Below are positions 42,951 to 53,119 of a stretch of DNA of 64,000 nucleotides, piece by piece (the stretch's first letter is position 1; each line of letters opens with the position of its first letter). A model generated the notes under the pieces. That model did no database searches. It saw only the letters and a program-made list of their open reading frames with translations, and was not told the origin of the DNA. Both the position numbers and the translations under genes were made by a program. The DNA is from Chitinophaga sp. SYP-B3965 (lineage in GTDB: Bacteria; Bacteroidota; Bacteroidia; Chitinophagales; Chitinophagaceae), in assembly GCF_009647655.1 (NCBI RefSeq), contig NZ_WJFD01000001.1:682001-746000 (forward strand), written 5' to 3'.

Positions 42951-45377
42951 ATGATGATCCGTTCCTCTTTCTTTTCTATCCTCGCCTTTTGCCTGGCAGT
43001 TACGTCCGTTAAAGCACAGCAGCCTTTAAAGCTCTGGTACAGGCAACCCGCCGATAAATGGACGGAAGCGCTGCCCCTTGGTAACGGAAGGCTTGGTGTT
43101 ATGGTATTCGGCCGTGCACAGGAAGAACTCATTCATCTGAATGAGGAAACCCTCTGGTCCGGTGGCCCCGCCAACCTGAACCCTAACCCCCAGGCCCCGG
43201 AATTCCTGCCTGAAGTAAGGGAAGCTTTGTTCAAAGGAGATTATAAAACCGCGGAACAACTCTGCAAAAAGATCCAGGGCTTATATACAGAATCCTACAT
43301 GCCATTAGGCAACCTTCTGATCAGGCACCGCTTTGCCGCAACAGGAACCGGAACGCCGGAAGCCTATTACCGTGATCTGGATATCACCAACGCCATCGCG
43401 CTCACCCGTTTTACCGTAAACGGGGTCCAATACACCCGGGAAATACTGGTGAGTGCCCCGGACCAGGTGATCATGATCCGCTTAAGGTCTGATAAAAAAG
43501 GCCAGCTTAATTTTGATGCCTCCACCAATAGCCTGATCCGTTTTAAGAATACCGCCGCTGCTCAAAACGAATTCATCATGAAAGGGGAAGCTCCGTCTCA
43601 TGCGGATCCCAATTATGTGCGGTATAATCCGGAGCCGGTTATTTACGATGATGCCGATGCATGCAGGGGCATGCGCTACGAGCTGAGAATAAAAGCACAG
43701 CATAAAGATGGCCGTGTAACTACAGATACTTCCGGTCTCCACGTGAGTAACGCAACCGAAGTAGTGTTATATATTTCCGCCGCTACCAGCTTTAATGCAT
43801 TTGATAAATGCCCTGATAAAGATGAATCTAAGCTGGCGCAAACCTATATGGGTAAAGCTTTCGCCAAAAGCTTCGATCAGATCAAAAAAGACCACATCAA
43901 AGATTACCAGCAATATTTCAACCGGGTAACCCTTTCGCTGAATAATAACCCGGTAAAAGATCTCCCTACCCTGGAACGTTTAATGGAATATACCAACGGA
44001 GCTGAAGATCCGGCACTGGAGGCGCTTTACTTTCAATATGGACGTTATTTACTGATTTCCAGTTCCCGTCCCGGCGGTATTCCTGCCAACTTACAGGGGA
44101 TCTGGAATCCTATTCTGCGTGCGCCCTGGAGCAGTAATTTCACAACCAATATCAATGCACAGATGAATTATTGGCCGGCAGAAATGATGAACCTTTCAGA
44201 AATGCACCTGCCCTTCATGGAGTTTATTAAGAACACTGCGGTAACCGGCAAAGAAACCGCAAAAAACTTCTACAAGGCCAAAGGCTGGGCAGTACATCAT
44301 AATTCAGATATCTGGGCCACATCCAACCCGGTGGGTGATCTGGGAAAAGGAAGCCCTACCTGGGCTAACTGGGCTATGGGCAGTCCCTGGCTTTCTCAGC
44401 ACTTATGGGAGCACTATGCGTACACTGCAGATAAAGCGTTCCTCAAAAATACCGCCTATCCGCTGATGAAAGGAGCTGCGGAGTTCTGCCTGGATTGGTT
44501 GGTGGAAGATCAGAACGGTTTGCTGGTAACAGCACCTGCATCTTCGCCGGAGAATGTGTTTATCACAGAAAAAGGAGAGAAGGGCAGTATCTCTATCGCT
44601 ACTACGATGGATATGTCCATTATTCGCGATCTCTTTACGAATCTGATAGAAGCAGAAGAAGTGCTGGGTATTGACCCATCATTCAGGAAAATACTGATAG
44701 AAAAGAAGGCTAAACTGTTCCCTTTGCAGATCGGCAAAAAAGGCAATCTCCAGGAATGGTATAAGGATTGGGAAGATGAAGATCCGCAGCACCGGCATGT
44801 GTCTCATTTGTTCGGGTTGCATCCGGGAAGAGAAATATCACCCGTCACTACACCTGTCTTTGCTGCAGCTGTCAGGAAAACACTGGAGATCAGAGGAGAT
44901 GAAGGTACCGGCTGGAGTATAGCCTGGAAGATCAATTTCTGGGCCCGCCTGCATGATGGTGATCACGCCTATAAACTTATCCGCAACCTGCTGCGTCTTA
45001 CCGGCATGGAAGGAACGGATTATTCCAAAGGCGGCGGTTCCTATGCTAACTTGTTTTGCGCACACCCGCCATTTCAGATAGACGGTAACTTTGGCGGTAT
45101 ATCGGGCATGGGCGAGATGATGCTGCAAAGCCATGCGGGTTTTATTCACCTGCTGCCCGCCATCCCTGGTAACTGGAAAGACGGAAAGGTAACAGGGCTG
45201 CGTGCCCGCGGAGGCTTTGAAGTGGATCTGGAATGGAAGAATGGTTTACTGCTGGCTGCTACTATCCGCAGCATCAATGGCACTTCCGCTAAAGTAAGAT
45301 ACGGGGACAAAACGATTGATCTGCAATTAAAACCAGGCCAGGCTAAGGAACTGAACGGGAGCCTTGAAAGAAAATAA
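42951..45377 (+). CDS. Glycoside hydrolase family 95 enzyme (alpha-L-fucosidase-like)
   Basis: The 808-residue protein has a signal peptide (about 1-22, ending SVKAQ) and the GH95 layout: N-terminal beta-domain ([19 protein letters not shown] at the start of the mature protein, then [11 protein letters not shown]), an alpha/alpha-barrel ([33 protein letters not shown]) and a C-terminal beta-domain. [19 protein letters not shown] sequence near residue 705 is a catalytic-region hallmark. GH95 enzymes remove alpha-1,2-linked L-fucose, or L-galactose, from glycans. It is exported and not linked to a SusCD pair here. Confidence 0.93.
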   Translation: MMIRSSFFSILAFCLAVTSVKAQQPLKLWYRQPADKWTEALPLGNGRLGVMVFGRAQEELIHLNEETLWSGGPANLNPNPQAPEFLPEVREALFKGDYKTAEQLCKKIQGLYTESYMPLGNLLIRHRFAATGTGTPEAYYRDLDITNAIALTRFTVNGVQYTREILVSAPDQVIMIRLRSDKKGQLNFDASTNSLIRFKNTAAAQNEFIMKGEAPSHADPNYVRYNPEPVIYDDADACRGMRYELRIKAQHKDGRVTTDTSGLHVSNATEVVLYISAATSFNAFDKCPDKDESKLAQTYMGKAFAKSFDQIKKDHIKDYQQYFNRVTLSLNNNPVKDLPTLERLMEYTNGAEDPALEALYFQYGRYLLISSSRPGGIPANLQGIWNPILRAPWSSNFTTNINAQMNYWPAEMMNLSEMHLPFMEFIKNTAVTGKETAKNFYKAKGWAVHHNSDIWATSNPVGDLGKGSPTWANWAMGSPWLSQHLWEHYAYTADKAFLKNTAYPLMKGAAEFCLDWLVEDQNGLLVTAPASSPENVFITEKGEKGSISIATTMDMSIIRDLFTNLIEAEEVLGIDPSFRKILIEKKAKLFPLQIGKKGNLQEWYKDWEDEDPQHRHVSHLFGLHPGREISPVTTPVFAAAVRKTLEIRGDEGTGWSIAWKINFWARLHDGDHAYKLIRNLLRLTGMEGTDYSKGGGSYANLFCAHPPFQIDGNFGGISGMGEMMLQSHAGFIHLLPAIPGNWKDGKVTGLRARGGFEVDLEWKNGLLLAATIRSINGTSAKVRYGDKTIDLQLKPGQAKELNGSLERK

Positions 45378-45445
45378 CATACTTCATCAATAACCCCCTA
45401 TTTTTGCATCCACGATTTGTAATTGCTAATCCGTAATATATTTAA

Positions 45446-46408
45446 ATGGGTTTTTTCAATAAACTCTTTTCGAGGGAAAAGAAAGAAAGTCTGGATCAGG
45501 GCTTACAGAAAACAAAAGAAAGCTTCCTTTCAAAAATAGGCCGTGCCATCGCTGGTAAGTCCACCGTAGACGCTGAAGTGCTGGATAATCTCGAAGAAGC
45601 ACTGGTAGCTGCAGACGTAGGCGTAGATACTACCGTCCGCATCATTGGTAAGATCGAAGAACGCGTTGCTAAAGATAAATATCTGAATACCAGTGAGTTG
45701 AACAGGATACTGCAAGAAGAAGTTGCAAATCTCCTCGTAGATGCGCCAGATAGTGGGTTCAAAGACTTTGATGTACCCGAAGGCAAAAAGCCTTACGTGA
45801 TCATGGTAGTAGGTGTGAACGGTGTAGGGAAAACCACCACCATCGGCAAACTGGCCTATAACTTCAAGAAAGCCGGTAAGTCCGTTGTGCTGGGTGCCGC
45901 AGATACCTTCCGCGCTGCCGCAGTAGATCAGCTCACCATCTGGAGCGAAAGGGTAGGTGTACCCATCGTAAAACAGCAAATGGGCTCAGATCCTGCAGCC
46001 GTAGCTTTTGATACCGTACAAAGCGGCGTGGCAAAGAATGTGGATGTGATAATCATAGACACCGCCGGCCGCCTGCACAACAAGCTCCACCTCATGGATG
46101 AGCTGAGTAAGATCAAAAGGGTGATGAATAAAGTGATCCCCGATGCCCCGCATGAAGTACTGCTGGTACTGGATGGCTCCACCGGCCAGAACGCCCTGGA
46201 ACAAGCTCGTCAGTTCACCGCCGCTACGGAAGTTACTTCCCTGGCCATCACCAAACTGGATGGTACCGCTAAAGGCGGGGTAGTGCTTGCCATTGCCAAC
46301 CAGTTTAAAATACCTGTAAAATACATCGGCATTGGAGAGAAAATGGAGGATCTGCAGGTTTTTGACAAGACGGAGTTCGTAGATTCGCTGTTTAGTGTAA
46401 ATAGCTGA
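45446..46408 (+). CDS. ftsY: Signal recognition particle receptor FtsY
   Basis: The 320-residue protein has a short N-domain (about 1-105) and an SRP GTPase domain: GVNGVGKTTTIGKLA (G1), DTFRAAAVDQL, DTAGR and TKLDGTAKGG. The long acidic N-terminal extension of E. coli FtsY is absent, which is normal for Bacteroidota. It docks ribosome-SRP complexes at the membrane. The gene normally follows rpmB-rpmG-DUF4295, but two unrelated genes lie between here. Confidence 0.96.
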   Translation: MGFFNKLFSREKKESLDQGLQKTKESFLSKIGRAIAGKSTVDAEVLDNLEEALVAADVGVDTTVRIIGKIEERVAKDKYLNTSELNRILQEEVANLLVDAPDSGFKDFDVPEGKKPYVIMVVGVNGVGKTTTIGKLAYNFKKAGKSVVLGAADTFRAAAVDQLTIWSERVGVPIVKQQMGSDPAAVAFDTVQSGVAKNVDVIIIDTAGRLHNKLHLMDELSKIKRVMNKVIPDAPHEVLLVLDGSTGQNALEQARQFTAATEVTSLAITKLDGTAKGGVVLAIANQFKIPVKYIGIGEKMEDLQVFDKTEFVDSLFSVNS

Positions 46409-46426
46409 TTTGTAAATAATTAGGAG

Positions 46427-46459
46427 AAATGCCGGAAGTATAACTTCCGGCATTTTTAT
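46427..46459 (+). terminator. Terminator after ftsY
   Basis: A perfect 13-bp stem, AAATGCCGGAAGT (46427-46439) with ACTTCCGGCATTT (46443-46455), has a 3-base loop and a T-rich tail. Confidence 0.9.
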
Positions 46460-46591
46460 TTTGTGTAAGAAGTACAAATACAATAATTATCAACCTTTTA
46501 TGCACCCTGTACTTCTGATCCATCAATTGCTTAAATTTGGTTACGTTTTTGTGTTGTAATTGTTTTCACCCTTTATAACAATTCGGAATTT

Positions 46592-47476
46592 ATGCAAATA
46601 CAATCCATAGATCGAGTTGAGAACATATCTGCCCGGGACTTTAAGAAACACTACTACGAACCCCGAAAACCCTTGATCATTACAGGATTGTCCCAGGACT
46701 GGCCAGCCCATACTAAATGGACCTGGGAGTACTTCAAATCAATAGTTGGGAATCAGACCGTCGGGGTTTATGACAATACACGGGCAGGCGCCAAAACCCT
46801 TGTTAATGGCGCGGACGACTATATTCCATTCGGAAATTACCTCGATATGATCCAGCAGGGGCCGGTAAGCCTCCGGATCTTCCTTTTTAACATTTTTCAA
46901 CACGCCCCGCAACTGGTAAAGGATTTTACCTGGCCGGACTTCCTCGTAAAAGGATTCCTGAAAAGGTACCCCATGCTCTTTGTAGGTGGCGCAGGTTCCA
47001 TTGCACATATGCATTATGACATCGACCTCAGTCATATTATGCATACCCAGTTCATTGGCCGTAAAAGGGTGCTCCTGCTGGACAACCAGCAATCCACCCT
47101 CATCTACCGCATGCCACTTACTGTGGAAAGCGCTGCCAGTTTTGAGAACTGGCCGGAACGCCTCAACGAAACAGAAACCAGGTTCCCCGCCCTGCAATAC
47201 GCATGCGGATACACTACCATCCTGGAACACGGAGAAACCATGTTCATGCCGGCAGGTTACTGGCATCACATGGAGTACCTGGACAGTGGTTTTGCCATGA
47301 GCTTAAGGGCCATGGACCAAACCCTGGGTGGTAAACTAAATGGATTATATCATCTCATGGGTAAAAGGAGCATGAATAACCTGCTCATTAAGATGGCCCC
47401 GGAATGGTGGTATCACTATAAAAGGAGGGTCGCAAACCAACGGGCGGAAAGAGAGATCAGGAAGCATCTGGCTTAA
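46592..47476 (+). CDS. JmjC/cupin-8 type Fe(II)/2-oxoglutarate hydroxylase
   Basis: The 294-residue protein has the N-terminal RKPLIITGLSQDWPA of the cupin-like (JmjC) family, the metal motif H-x-D (His141, Asp143 in HMHYDIDLSH) and the distal His in GYWHHMEYL (His225 or His226). FIGRKRVLLL precedes the expected 2-oxoglutarate-binding strand. Such enzymes hydroxylate protein side chains, among others on ribosomal proteins. The substrate is unknown. TAAATTTG at 46532-46539 may be the -7 box. Confidence 0.87.
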   Translation: MQIQSIDRVENISARDFKKHYYEPRKPLIITGLSQDWPAHTKWTWEYFKSIVGNQTVGVYDNTRAGAKTLVNGADDYIPFGNYLDMIQQGPVSLRIFLFNIFQHAPQLVKDFTWPDFLVKGFLKRYPMLFVGGAGSIAHMHYDIDLSHIMHTQFIGRKRVLLLDNQQSTLIYRMPLTVESAASFENWPERLNETETRFPALQYACGYTTILEHGETMFMPAGYWHHMEYLDSGFAMSLRAMDQTLGGKLNGLYHLMGKRSMNNLLIKMAPEWWYHYKRRVANQRAEREIRKHLA

Positions 47477-47522
47477 AATTCACTTAAAAAGCCTCATAAT
47501 TGCCTGATAACCGATATTAAAT

Positions 47523-47536
47523 ATGTGTGAACACAT
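47523..47536. promoter_or_regulatory. Palindromic operator candidate upstream of rimO
   Basis: ATGTGT and ACACAT arms flank a central GA. The palindrome covers the place where the -33 box of the rimO promoter should be, 20 bases ahead of TACCTTTG, and could bind a dimeric regulator. One occurrence only. Confidence 0.35.
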
Positions 47537-47556
47537 GTATTTTCGATATTTATCAT

Positions 47557-47564
47557 TACCTTTG
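47557..47564 (+). promoter_or_regulatory. -7 box of rimO
   Basis: TACCTTTG matches TAnnTTTG. No TTTG is seen 19-21 bases upstream. The leader to the rimO start would be about 120 bases, with no ORF of note. Confidence 0.5.
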
Positions 47565-47692
47565 CAACTTCTCATTAGTCCTCCACTAAGACTCATAGTC
47601 ACCCAAACAGCTGCCTGCTGTGTATTTCGCGAGTGTCTGCGTGTCTTCGTGGCAAATGCCTGCTAAAAGTGGGAATTTAAAAACATTGCTAT

Positions 47693-49000
47693 TTGAAGAC
47701 AAGAACTTTAAAGAAAGACAAGGTTAATATTATTACGTTAGGTTGTTCTAAGAACATGGTAGATTCTGAGGTGTTAAGCGGTCAGCTGCTCGCCAATGAT
47801 ATCAATGTGGTACACGAAAGCGAAAAGCGTGATCACAACATCGTAGTAGTAAATACCTGTGGATTTATTGATAAAGCAAAAGAGGAATCCATCAACACCA
47901 TCCTGGATCAGTTAGAACTGAAACAGCGCGGTAAGCTGGATAAAGTTTACGTAACCGGTTGTTTGAGTGAACGTTATCGGGCTGATCTTGAAAAAGAGAT
48001 CGAAGGAGTAGACGCATGGTTTGGTACCATGGAATTACCCCTTATCCTCAAACGTTTTGATGCCGACTATAAAGCGGAATTGATTGGCGAACGCCTGCTG
48101 AGTACCCCCTCTCATTATGCCTACCTGAAAATTTCCGAAGGATGTAACCGTACCTGCTCTTTCTGTGCTATCCCGCTCATGCGCGGCCAGCACGTATCAA
48201 AACCCATTGAGGCCTTAGTGACCGAAGCGGAGAAACTGGTAAAGAGCGGCGTAAAGGAGATCATGCTGATTGCACAGGAACTTACCTATTATGGTCTGGA
48301 CCTTTACAAACAGCGCCGTCTTCCTGAACTGTTACATGCACTGGCAGATGTGAAAGGATTGGAATGGATCAGGCTGCATTATGCCTATCCCACCAAATTC
48401 CCGATGGAGATACTGGATGTGATGAGAGAAAGGGACAATATCTGTAATTACCTGGATATACCCCTGCAGCACATTGCAGACCCCATGCTGAAAGCCATGA
48501 AGCGCCAGATCACCCGCAAGGAGATCCTGGACCTGGTGATAGCCATCCGTGAACAGGTGCCGGGCATTGCCCTCCGTACCACGCTCATAGCTGGTTTCCC
48601 CGGAGAAACACTGGAAGATGTAGAGGACGTGAAACGTTTCCTGGAAGAAGTGCGGTTTGACAGGGTAGGTGTATTCACTTACAGTCATGAAGAAGGAACT
48701 TCTGCACATGACCTGGTAGATGATATCCCCGCAGAAGAGAAAGAGAGGCGTGCGCAGGACATCATGGAAACACAACAGGAGATCTCCCTGGAGAAGAACC
48801 AGGAGATGGTTGGAAAAGTATACAAAGTAATTATAGATAAAAAAGAGTCTGGCCGTTACCTGGGCCGCACCGAGTTCGATTCAGTTGAGGTGGATAATGA
48901 GGTGATCATTAACACGGACAAGAAGTTGAAACCGGGAGATTTTGTACAGGTTAAAATAACTAAGGCGTTCGACTACGACTTAGAAGGAGAGCTGGTTTAA
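47693..49000 (+). CDS. rimO: Ribosomal protein S12 methylthiotransferase RimO
   Basis: The 435-residue protein has the N-terminal UPF0004 domain with Cys18 (TLGCSKNMVDSE), Cys56 and Cys90 for one cluster, the radical SAM motif CNRTCSFC (Cys151, Cys155, Cys158) and a C-terminal TRAM domain. It adds a methylthio group to the conserved Asp of ribosomal protein S12. The start is TTG 47693, which gives the expected MKTRTLKKDKVNIITLGCSK N-terminus; no in-frame ATG is available. It belongs to the conserved ftsY-rimO neighbourhood. Confidence 0.96.
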   Translation: MKTRTLKKDKVNIITLGCSKNMVDSEVLSGQLLANDINVVHESEKRDHNIVVVNTCGFIDKAKEESINTILDQLELKQRGKLDKVYVTGCLSERYRADLEKEIEGVDAWFGTMELPLILKRFDADYKAELIGERLLSTPSHYAYLKISEGCNRTCSFCAIPLMRGQHVSKPIEALVTEAEKLVKSGVKEIMLIAQELTYYGLDLYKQRRLPELLHALADVKGLEWIRLHYAYPTKFPMEILDVMRERDNICNYLDIPLQHIADPMLKAMKRQITRKEILDLVIAIREQVPGIALRTTLIAGFPGETLEDVEDVKRFLEEVRFDRVGVFTYSHEEGTSAHDLVDDIPAEEKERRAQDIMETQQEISLEKNQEMVGKVYKVIIDKKESGRYLGRTEFDSVEVDNEVIINTDKKLKPGDFVQVKITKAFDYDLEGELV

Positions 49001-49069
49001 ACTAATTGACGACCGGCTAATTGATCACCCGGCCTGTTTTAAAAACAAGCGGGCCAACACAACAAACAG

Positions 49070-50881
49070 ATGATAACATTCGAATCATTAGGACTTCAGG
49101 AAAATCTCCTGAAAGGCGTTACAGACTTAGGCTTTGTAACCCCAACCCCTATCCAGGAAAAAGCAATCCCGGCCCTTCTCGGAGGAGACCGCGATTTTGT
49201 GGGCCTGGCACAAACCGGTACCGGTAAAACCGCCGCATTTGGTTTACCATTACTACAACATATTGATCTGAAAGTACGCCAGCCGCAGGGACTCATTCTT
49301 TGTCCTACACGCGAACTGTGTATGCAGATCACCAGTGATCTTAATAACTTCTCCAAACACCTCGGCGATGTGAACATCGTAGCCGTTTACGGTGGTACCA
49401 GCATCGGTTTGCAATTGCGCGAACTGAAACGTGGCGTACATATCGTAGTAGCTACTCCGGGCCGTTTGCTGGATATTATAGACCGCGGCGCCGTTAACTT
49501 CGATAAAGTACGCTTTGCGATACTGGATGAAGCAGACGAAATGCTGAACATGGGTTTCCAGGAAGATATCAATAGTATCCTTTCTAATACCCCCGCAGAA
49601 AAAACAACCTGGTTGTTCTCTGCTACTATGCCACAGGAAGTTCGTCGTATTGCACAAAAATACATGAAGGACCCCTTTGAGCTGACCGTAGGCAGCAAGA
49701 ATGCAGGTAACGTGAATATCGAACATGAATACTACGTGGTTCGCCCCCGTGATAAATATGCTGCACTGAAACGTATCGTGGATTTCAACCCTGAGATCTT
49801 CGGTATCATCTTCACCCGCACCAAGATTGAATCACAGGAGATCGCTGAATCCCTGATCCGTGATGGTTATAACGCAGATGCTTTGCATGGCGATCTTACC
49901 CAGCAGCAAAGGGATAAAGTAATGAAGCGTTTCCGTGACCGTTCCATTCAAATGCTCGTGGCTACAGATGTGGCAGCACGTGGTATTGACGTGGATAGTG
50001 TAACGCACGTGATCAACTACGATCTGCCCGATGACGTGGAAAACTACACCCACAGAAGTGGCCGTACTGCCCGCGCAGGCCGTTCCGGTGTATCCATCGC
50101 TATCATCGGTGCACGTGATATCGGCAAGATCCGCCAGATAGAACGCGTACTCGGTACCAAGAAGTTCATCAAGGCAGAAGTGCCCGATGGATTCGCCGTA
50201 TGCGAAAAACAACTCTTTGCCATGGTGCATAAAGTGCACAACGTGGTAGTGAACGAAGAACAAATAGACCCATACCTGGGCCGTATATATGAAGAGTTTG
50301 CAGACCTCACCAAAGAAGAACTCATCCGCCGGTTCGCTTCCCTGGAATTCAATGAATTCCTGGAATACTACCAGGATGCAGTAGATCTGAACGTGAAAGA
50401 AGAACGCCGTGGCGAAAGAGATATGGCAGGAGCTGCTCCGCGTGGAAGTGGTAACAGCAAGTTCACCCGCCTGTTCATCAACCTCGGTTCTGTAGATAAT
50501 TTCACCCGTGGCGATATGCTGCGTTTCCTTTGTGACAGTACTGGTCTGCGTGGCAACGCCATCGGCCGTATTGACCTGAAAGGTGTTTACTCCTTCTTTG
50601 AAGTAGAGAACGAAGTGGTAGAAAAAGTACAGCAGAGCTTCAAGAAGCTCGAACATAACGGCCGCGCCGTTAGGATCGAAACTTCTCAGGATGGTGATAA
50701 ACGCGCCGGTGGCGGTGGAAGTGGAAGACCAGGTGGCAGTCGCCCTTACGGTGGCGGCGGCGGAGATCGCAAGAAAAGCTGGTCTGGTGGTGGAGAAGAT
50801 GGCGGATTCCGTCAACGCAGGGAGTTTTCCAAAAGCGGCAGCGGAAGCAGCGGCGGCGGTGGATACCGTGGCAAACGATAA
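49070..50881 (+). CDS. DEAD-box RNA helicase with DbpA-type RNA-binding domain and Gly-rich tail
   Basis: The 603-residue protein has a Q-motif, AQTGTGKT (47-54), PTRELCMQI, DEAD (153-156), SAT and HRSGRTARAGR. A DbpA-like RNA-recognition domain follows (about 460-535; FTRLFINLGSVDNFTRGDML), then a tail (about 540-603) rich in Gly, Ser and Arg (GGGGSGRPGGSRPYGGGGG). It probably remodels RNA in ribosome assembly, cold adaptation or decay, like DeaD/CsdA. It has its own terminator. Confidence 0.94.
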   Translation: MITFESLGLQENLLKGVTDLGFVTPTPIQEKAIPALLGGDRDFVGLAQTGTGKTAAFGLPLLQHIDLKVRQPQGLILCPTRELCMQITSDLNNFSKHLGDVNIVAVYGGTSIGLQLRELKRGVHIVVATPGRLLDIIDRGAVNFDKVRFAILDEADEMLNMGFQEDINSILSNTPAEKTTWLFSATMPQEVRRIAQKYMKDPFELTVGSKNAGNVNIEHEYYVVRPRDKYAALKRIVDFNPEIFGIIFTRTKIESQEIAESLIRDGYNADALHGDLTQQQRDKVMKRFRDRSIQMLVATDVAARGIDVDSVTHVINYDLPDDVENYTHRSGRTARAGRSGVSIAIIGARDIGKIRQIERVLGTKKFIKAEVPDGFAVCEKQLFAMVHKVHNVVVNEEQIDPYLGRIYEEFADLTKEELIRRFASLEFNEFLEYYQDAVDLNVKEERRGERDMAGAAPRGSGNSKFTRLFINLGSVDNFTRGDMLRFLCDSTGLRGNAIGRIDLKGVYSFFEVENEVVEKVQQSFKKLEHNGRAVRIETSQDGDKRAGGGGSGRPGGSRPYGGGGGDRKKSWSGGGEDGGFRQRREFSKSGSGSSGGGGYRGKR

Positions 50882-50907
50882 GCATCTTTTATTTTGATAA
50901 TTAATTT

Positions 50908-50940
50908 AACCCGCAGGCGTTTGTTTGCGGGTTATTTTTT
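50908..50940 (+). terminator. Terminator after the DEAD-box helicase
   Basis: AACCCGCA (50908-50915) pairs with TGCGGGTT (50926-50933) across a 10-base loop and is followed by ATTTTTT. Confidence 0.85.
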
Positions 50941-50970
50941 ATCTTGTAAAAAAAGCTGCTACAGCAAGGT

Positions 50971-52938
50971 ATGGCGACCCAACAAAAGAAAAATATCGTT
51001 CCACGTGACGAAGAGCCCTTCCGCAAGTTAAAACCCGTTGAATCGTTCTCCCTGTTTTCAGCAAAGGACATTCAGTTATTCCAGGAAGGTTCCCACGACA
51101 GGTTATATGAAAAGTTTGGTTCCCATGCTGTTACCTACGAAGGCACGGCCGGTACTTACTTTGCAGTGTGGGCGCCCAATGCCGCCTATGTATCCGTAGT
51201 AGGAGACTTTAACGAATGGAACACCTACAGCCATACCCTCCTCCCGAGATGGGATAAATCCGGCATCTGGGAAGGATTCCTGCCTGGTATCAAAGAAGAT
51301 CAGCTCTATAAATATTTCATCCGCTCCAATTCCGGTGAAGAACTCCGCAAAGGAGATCCTTATGCCAACAAATGGGAGGTAAGGCCTAAAACAGCTTCCG
51401 TTACCACTAACCTGGATTATAAATGGAAGGATGCTGCATGGATGAAATCACGCGGAAAGAAGAACAGCCTTAAAAGCCCCTTCTCCGTATACGAAATGCA
51501 CCTCGGTTCCTGGCGCAGGCCAGACCTCAATAACCACGAAGTATTCTATACTTATAAAGAAATAGGGGCCATGCTGGTCCCTTATGTGAAAGAGATGGGT
51601 TTTACCCACGTAGAGTTCATGCCCGTCATGGAACATCCCTTTGATGGTTCCTGGGGGTATCAGCTCACCGGTTTCTATGCGCCCACAGCCCGTTATGGCA
51701 CCGCACAGGATTTTATGGCGCTGGTGGATGCTTTCCACCACGCAGGTATCGGTGTGATCCTGGATTGGGTGCCTTCCCATTTCCCGTATGATGACCATGG
51801 CCTGTACCGCTTTGACGGTACGCATACCTACGAGTATGCCGATATGCGGAAAGGTTTCCACCCGGACTGGAACAGCTATGTGTTTAACTATGCCCGCAAT
51901 GAAGTAAGGTCCTTCCTGCTCAGCAACGCCTTATTCTGGCTGGATAAATTCCATATAGACGGTTTAAGGGTAGATGCCGTAGCCTCTATGATCCACCTGG
52001 ATTATTCCCGCAAAGCCGGTCAGTGGGAGCCAAATGAACATGGCGGCAATGAGAACCTGGAAGCCATCACTTTCCTCAAAGAGATGAACAGCTGCATCTA
52101 TTCCCGCTTCCCCGATGTACAAACCATCGCAGAAGAATCCACTTCCTTTTATGGCGTATCCCGCCCCGTTTTTATGGGTGGTTTAGGCTTTGGTATGAAA
52201 TGGATGATGGGCTGGATGAACGACACCCTGGATTACTTTAAGAAAGATCCCTACTTCCGTAAATGGTACCATAACCAGATCACCTTCAGCATCATGTATG
52301 CCTTCAGCGAAAACTTCATGTTGCCGCTCAGTCATGATGAAGTAGTGCATGGTAAAAGTCCCATGATCTATAAAATGCCGGGAGACGACTGGCAGCAGTT
52401 TGCCAACCTCCGGTTAATGTATAGTTATATGTTCACCCATCCCGGCACCAAGTTGTTATTCATGGGCTGCGAATTTGGTGATACAAAAGAATGGAACTAC
52501 AAGTCAGAACTGGGTTGGGACCTGCTGAAACATAAAACCCATGCAGGATTACAGCAGTATGTGAAAGCACTGAATAAGTTATATACAAGCGAACCCGTAT
52601 TATACGAAACCCAGTTTGACATTAACAGCTTTGAATGGATCAATGCAAGCGATCATGAAAACAGCATCCTGGTATATGCCCGTAAGAACGAGCAGGGAGA
52701 AGTGATCCTCATTGCATTGAACATGACGCCCGTTCCACGGGAAGATTATCCCATCGCTATTCCCTGGAAGAATTCCTTTAAAGAAATACTCAATAGTGAT
52801 GCTGCTGATTTCTACGGCAGTAACGTTGTAAATGCCGGTACCCTTAAACCCCAGCCCGGTAAGTATGGCCAGCCATACGACCTGCTGTTGCGGCTTCCGC
52901 CGCTTGGCGCCACCATCCTTAAAATGATAACAAAGTAA
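50971..52938 (+). CDS. glgB: 1,4-alpha-glucan branching enzyme
   Basis: The 655-residue GH13 protein has an N-terminal CBM48 (about 65-165; FAVWAPNAAYVSVVGDFNEW) and the catalytic barrel with HMGLR-type residues GLRVDAVASM (nucleophile Asp335), AEEST (acid/base Glu388) and PLSHDEVVHG (transition-state Asp). A C-terminal beta domain follows. It makes alpha-1,6 branches in glycogen, in the cytoplasm. No other glg gene is nearby, so it is not in a glycogen operon here. Confidence 0.94.
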   Translation: MATQQKKNIVPRDEEPFRKLKPVESFSLFSAKDIQLFQEGSHDRLYEKFGSHAVTYEGTAGTYFAVWAPNAAYVSVVGDFNEWNTYSHTLLPRWDKSGIWEGFLPGIKEDQLYKYFIRSNSGEELRKGDPYANKWEVRPKTASVTTNLDYKWKDAAWMKSRGKKNSLKSPFSVYEMHLGSWRRPDLNNHEVFYTYKEIGAMLVPYVKEMGFTHVEFMPVMEHPFDGSWGYQLTGFYAPTARYGTAQDFMALVDAFHHAGIGVILDWVPSHFPYDDHGLYRFDGTHTYEYADMRKGFHPDWNSYVFNYARNEVRSFLLSNALFWLDKFHIDGLRVDAVASMIHLDYSRKAGQWEPNEHGGNENLEAITFLKEMNSCIYSRFPDVQTIAEESTSFYGVSRPVFMGGLGFGMKWMMGWMNDTLDYFKKDPYFRKWYHNQITFSIMYAFSENFMLPLSHDEVVHGKSPMIYKMPGDDWQQFANLRLMYSYMFTHPGTKLLFMGCEFGDTKEWNYKSELGWDLLKHKTHAGLQQYVKALNKLYTSEPVLYETQFDINSFEWINASDHENSILVYARKNEQGEVILIALNMTPVPREDYPIAIPWKNSFKEILNSDAADFYGSNVVNAGTLKPQPGKYGQPYDLLLRLPPLGATILKMITK

Positions 52939-52964
52939 TTTGGAACGAAGATTGCTGTGATCTC

Positions 52965-52994
52965 TCTATGCGTAAAAATAAATTTTCGCATAGA
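52965..52994 (+). terminator. Hairpin after glgB, likely terminator
   Basis: TCTATGCG (52965-52972) pairs with CGCATAGA (52987-52994), and the AT-rich interior can extend the stem. The run of T is short (TTAAACTTTT), so termination strength is uncertain. Confidence 0.5.
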
Positions 52995-53119
52995 TTAAAC
53001 TTTTGAAGAAAGACCATATCTAACCATCAGTGAACAATAAGAATTTGCGGCGGGCGTTTCAGTTATCAGTATCCATATAAGGTTGAAAAACGATCACTAA
53101 TCTAAAACCATTCTTTATT

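Noticed and set aside
49832..50815. Minus-strand ORF of 327 codons
   Set aside because: It is the antisense shadow of the DEAD-box helicase gene, with no recognisable protein features of its own.
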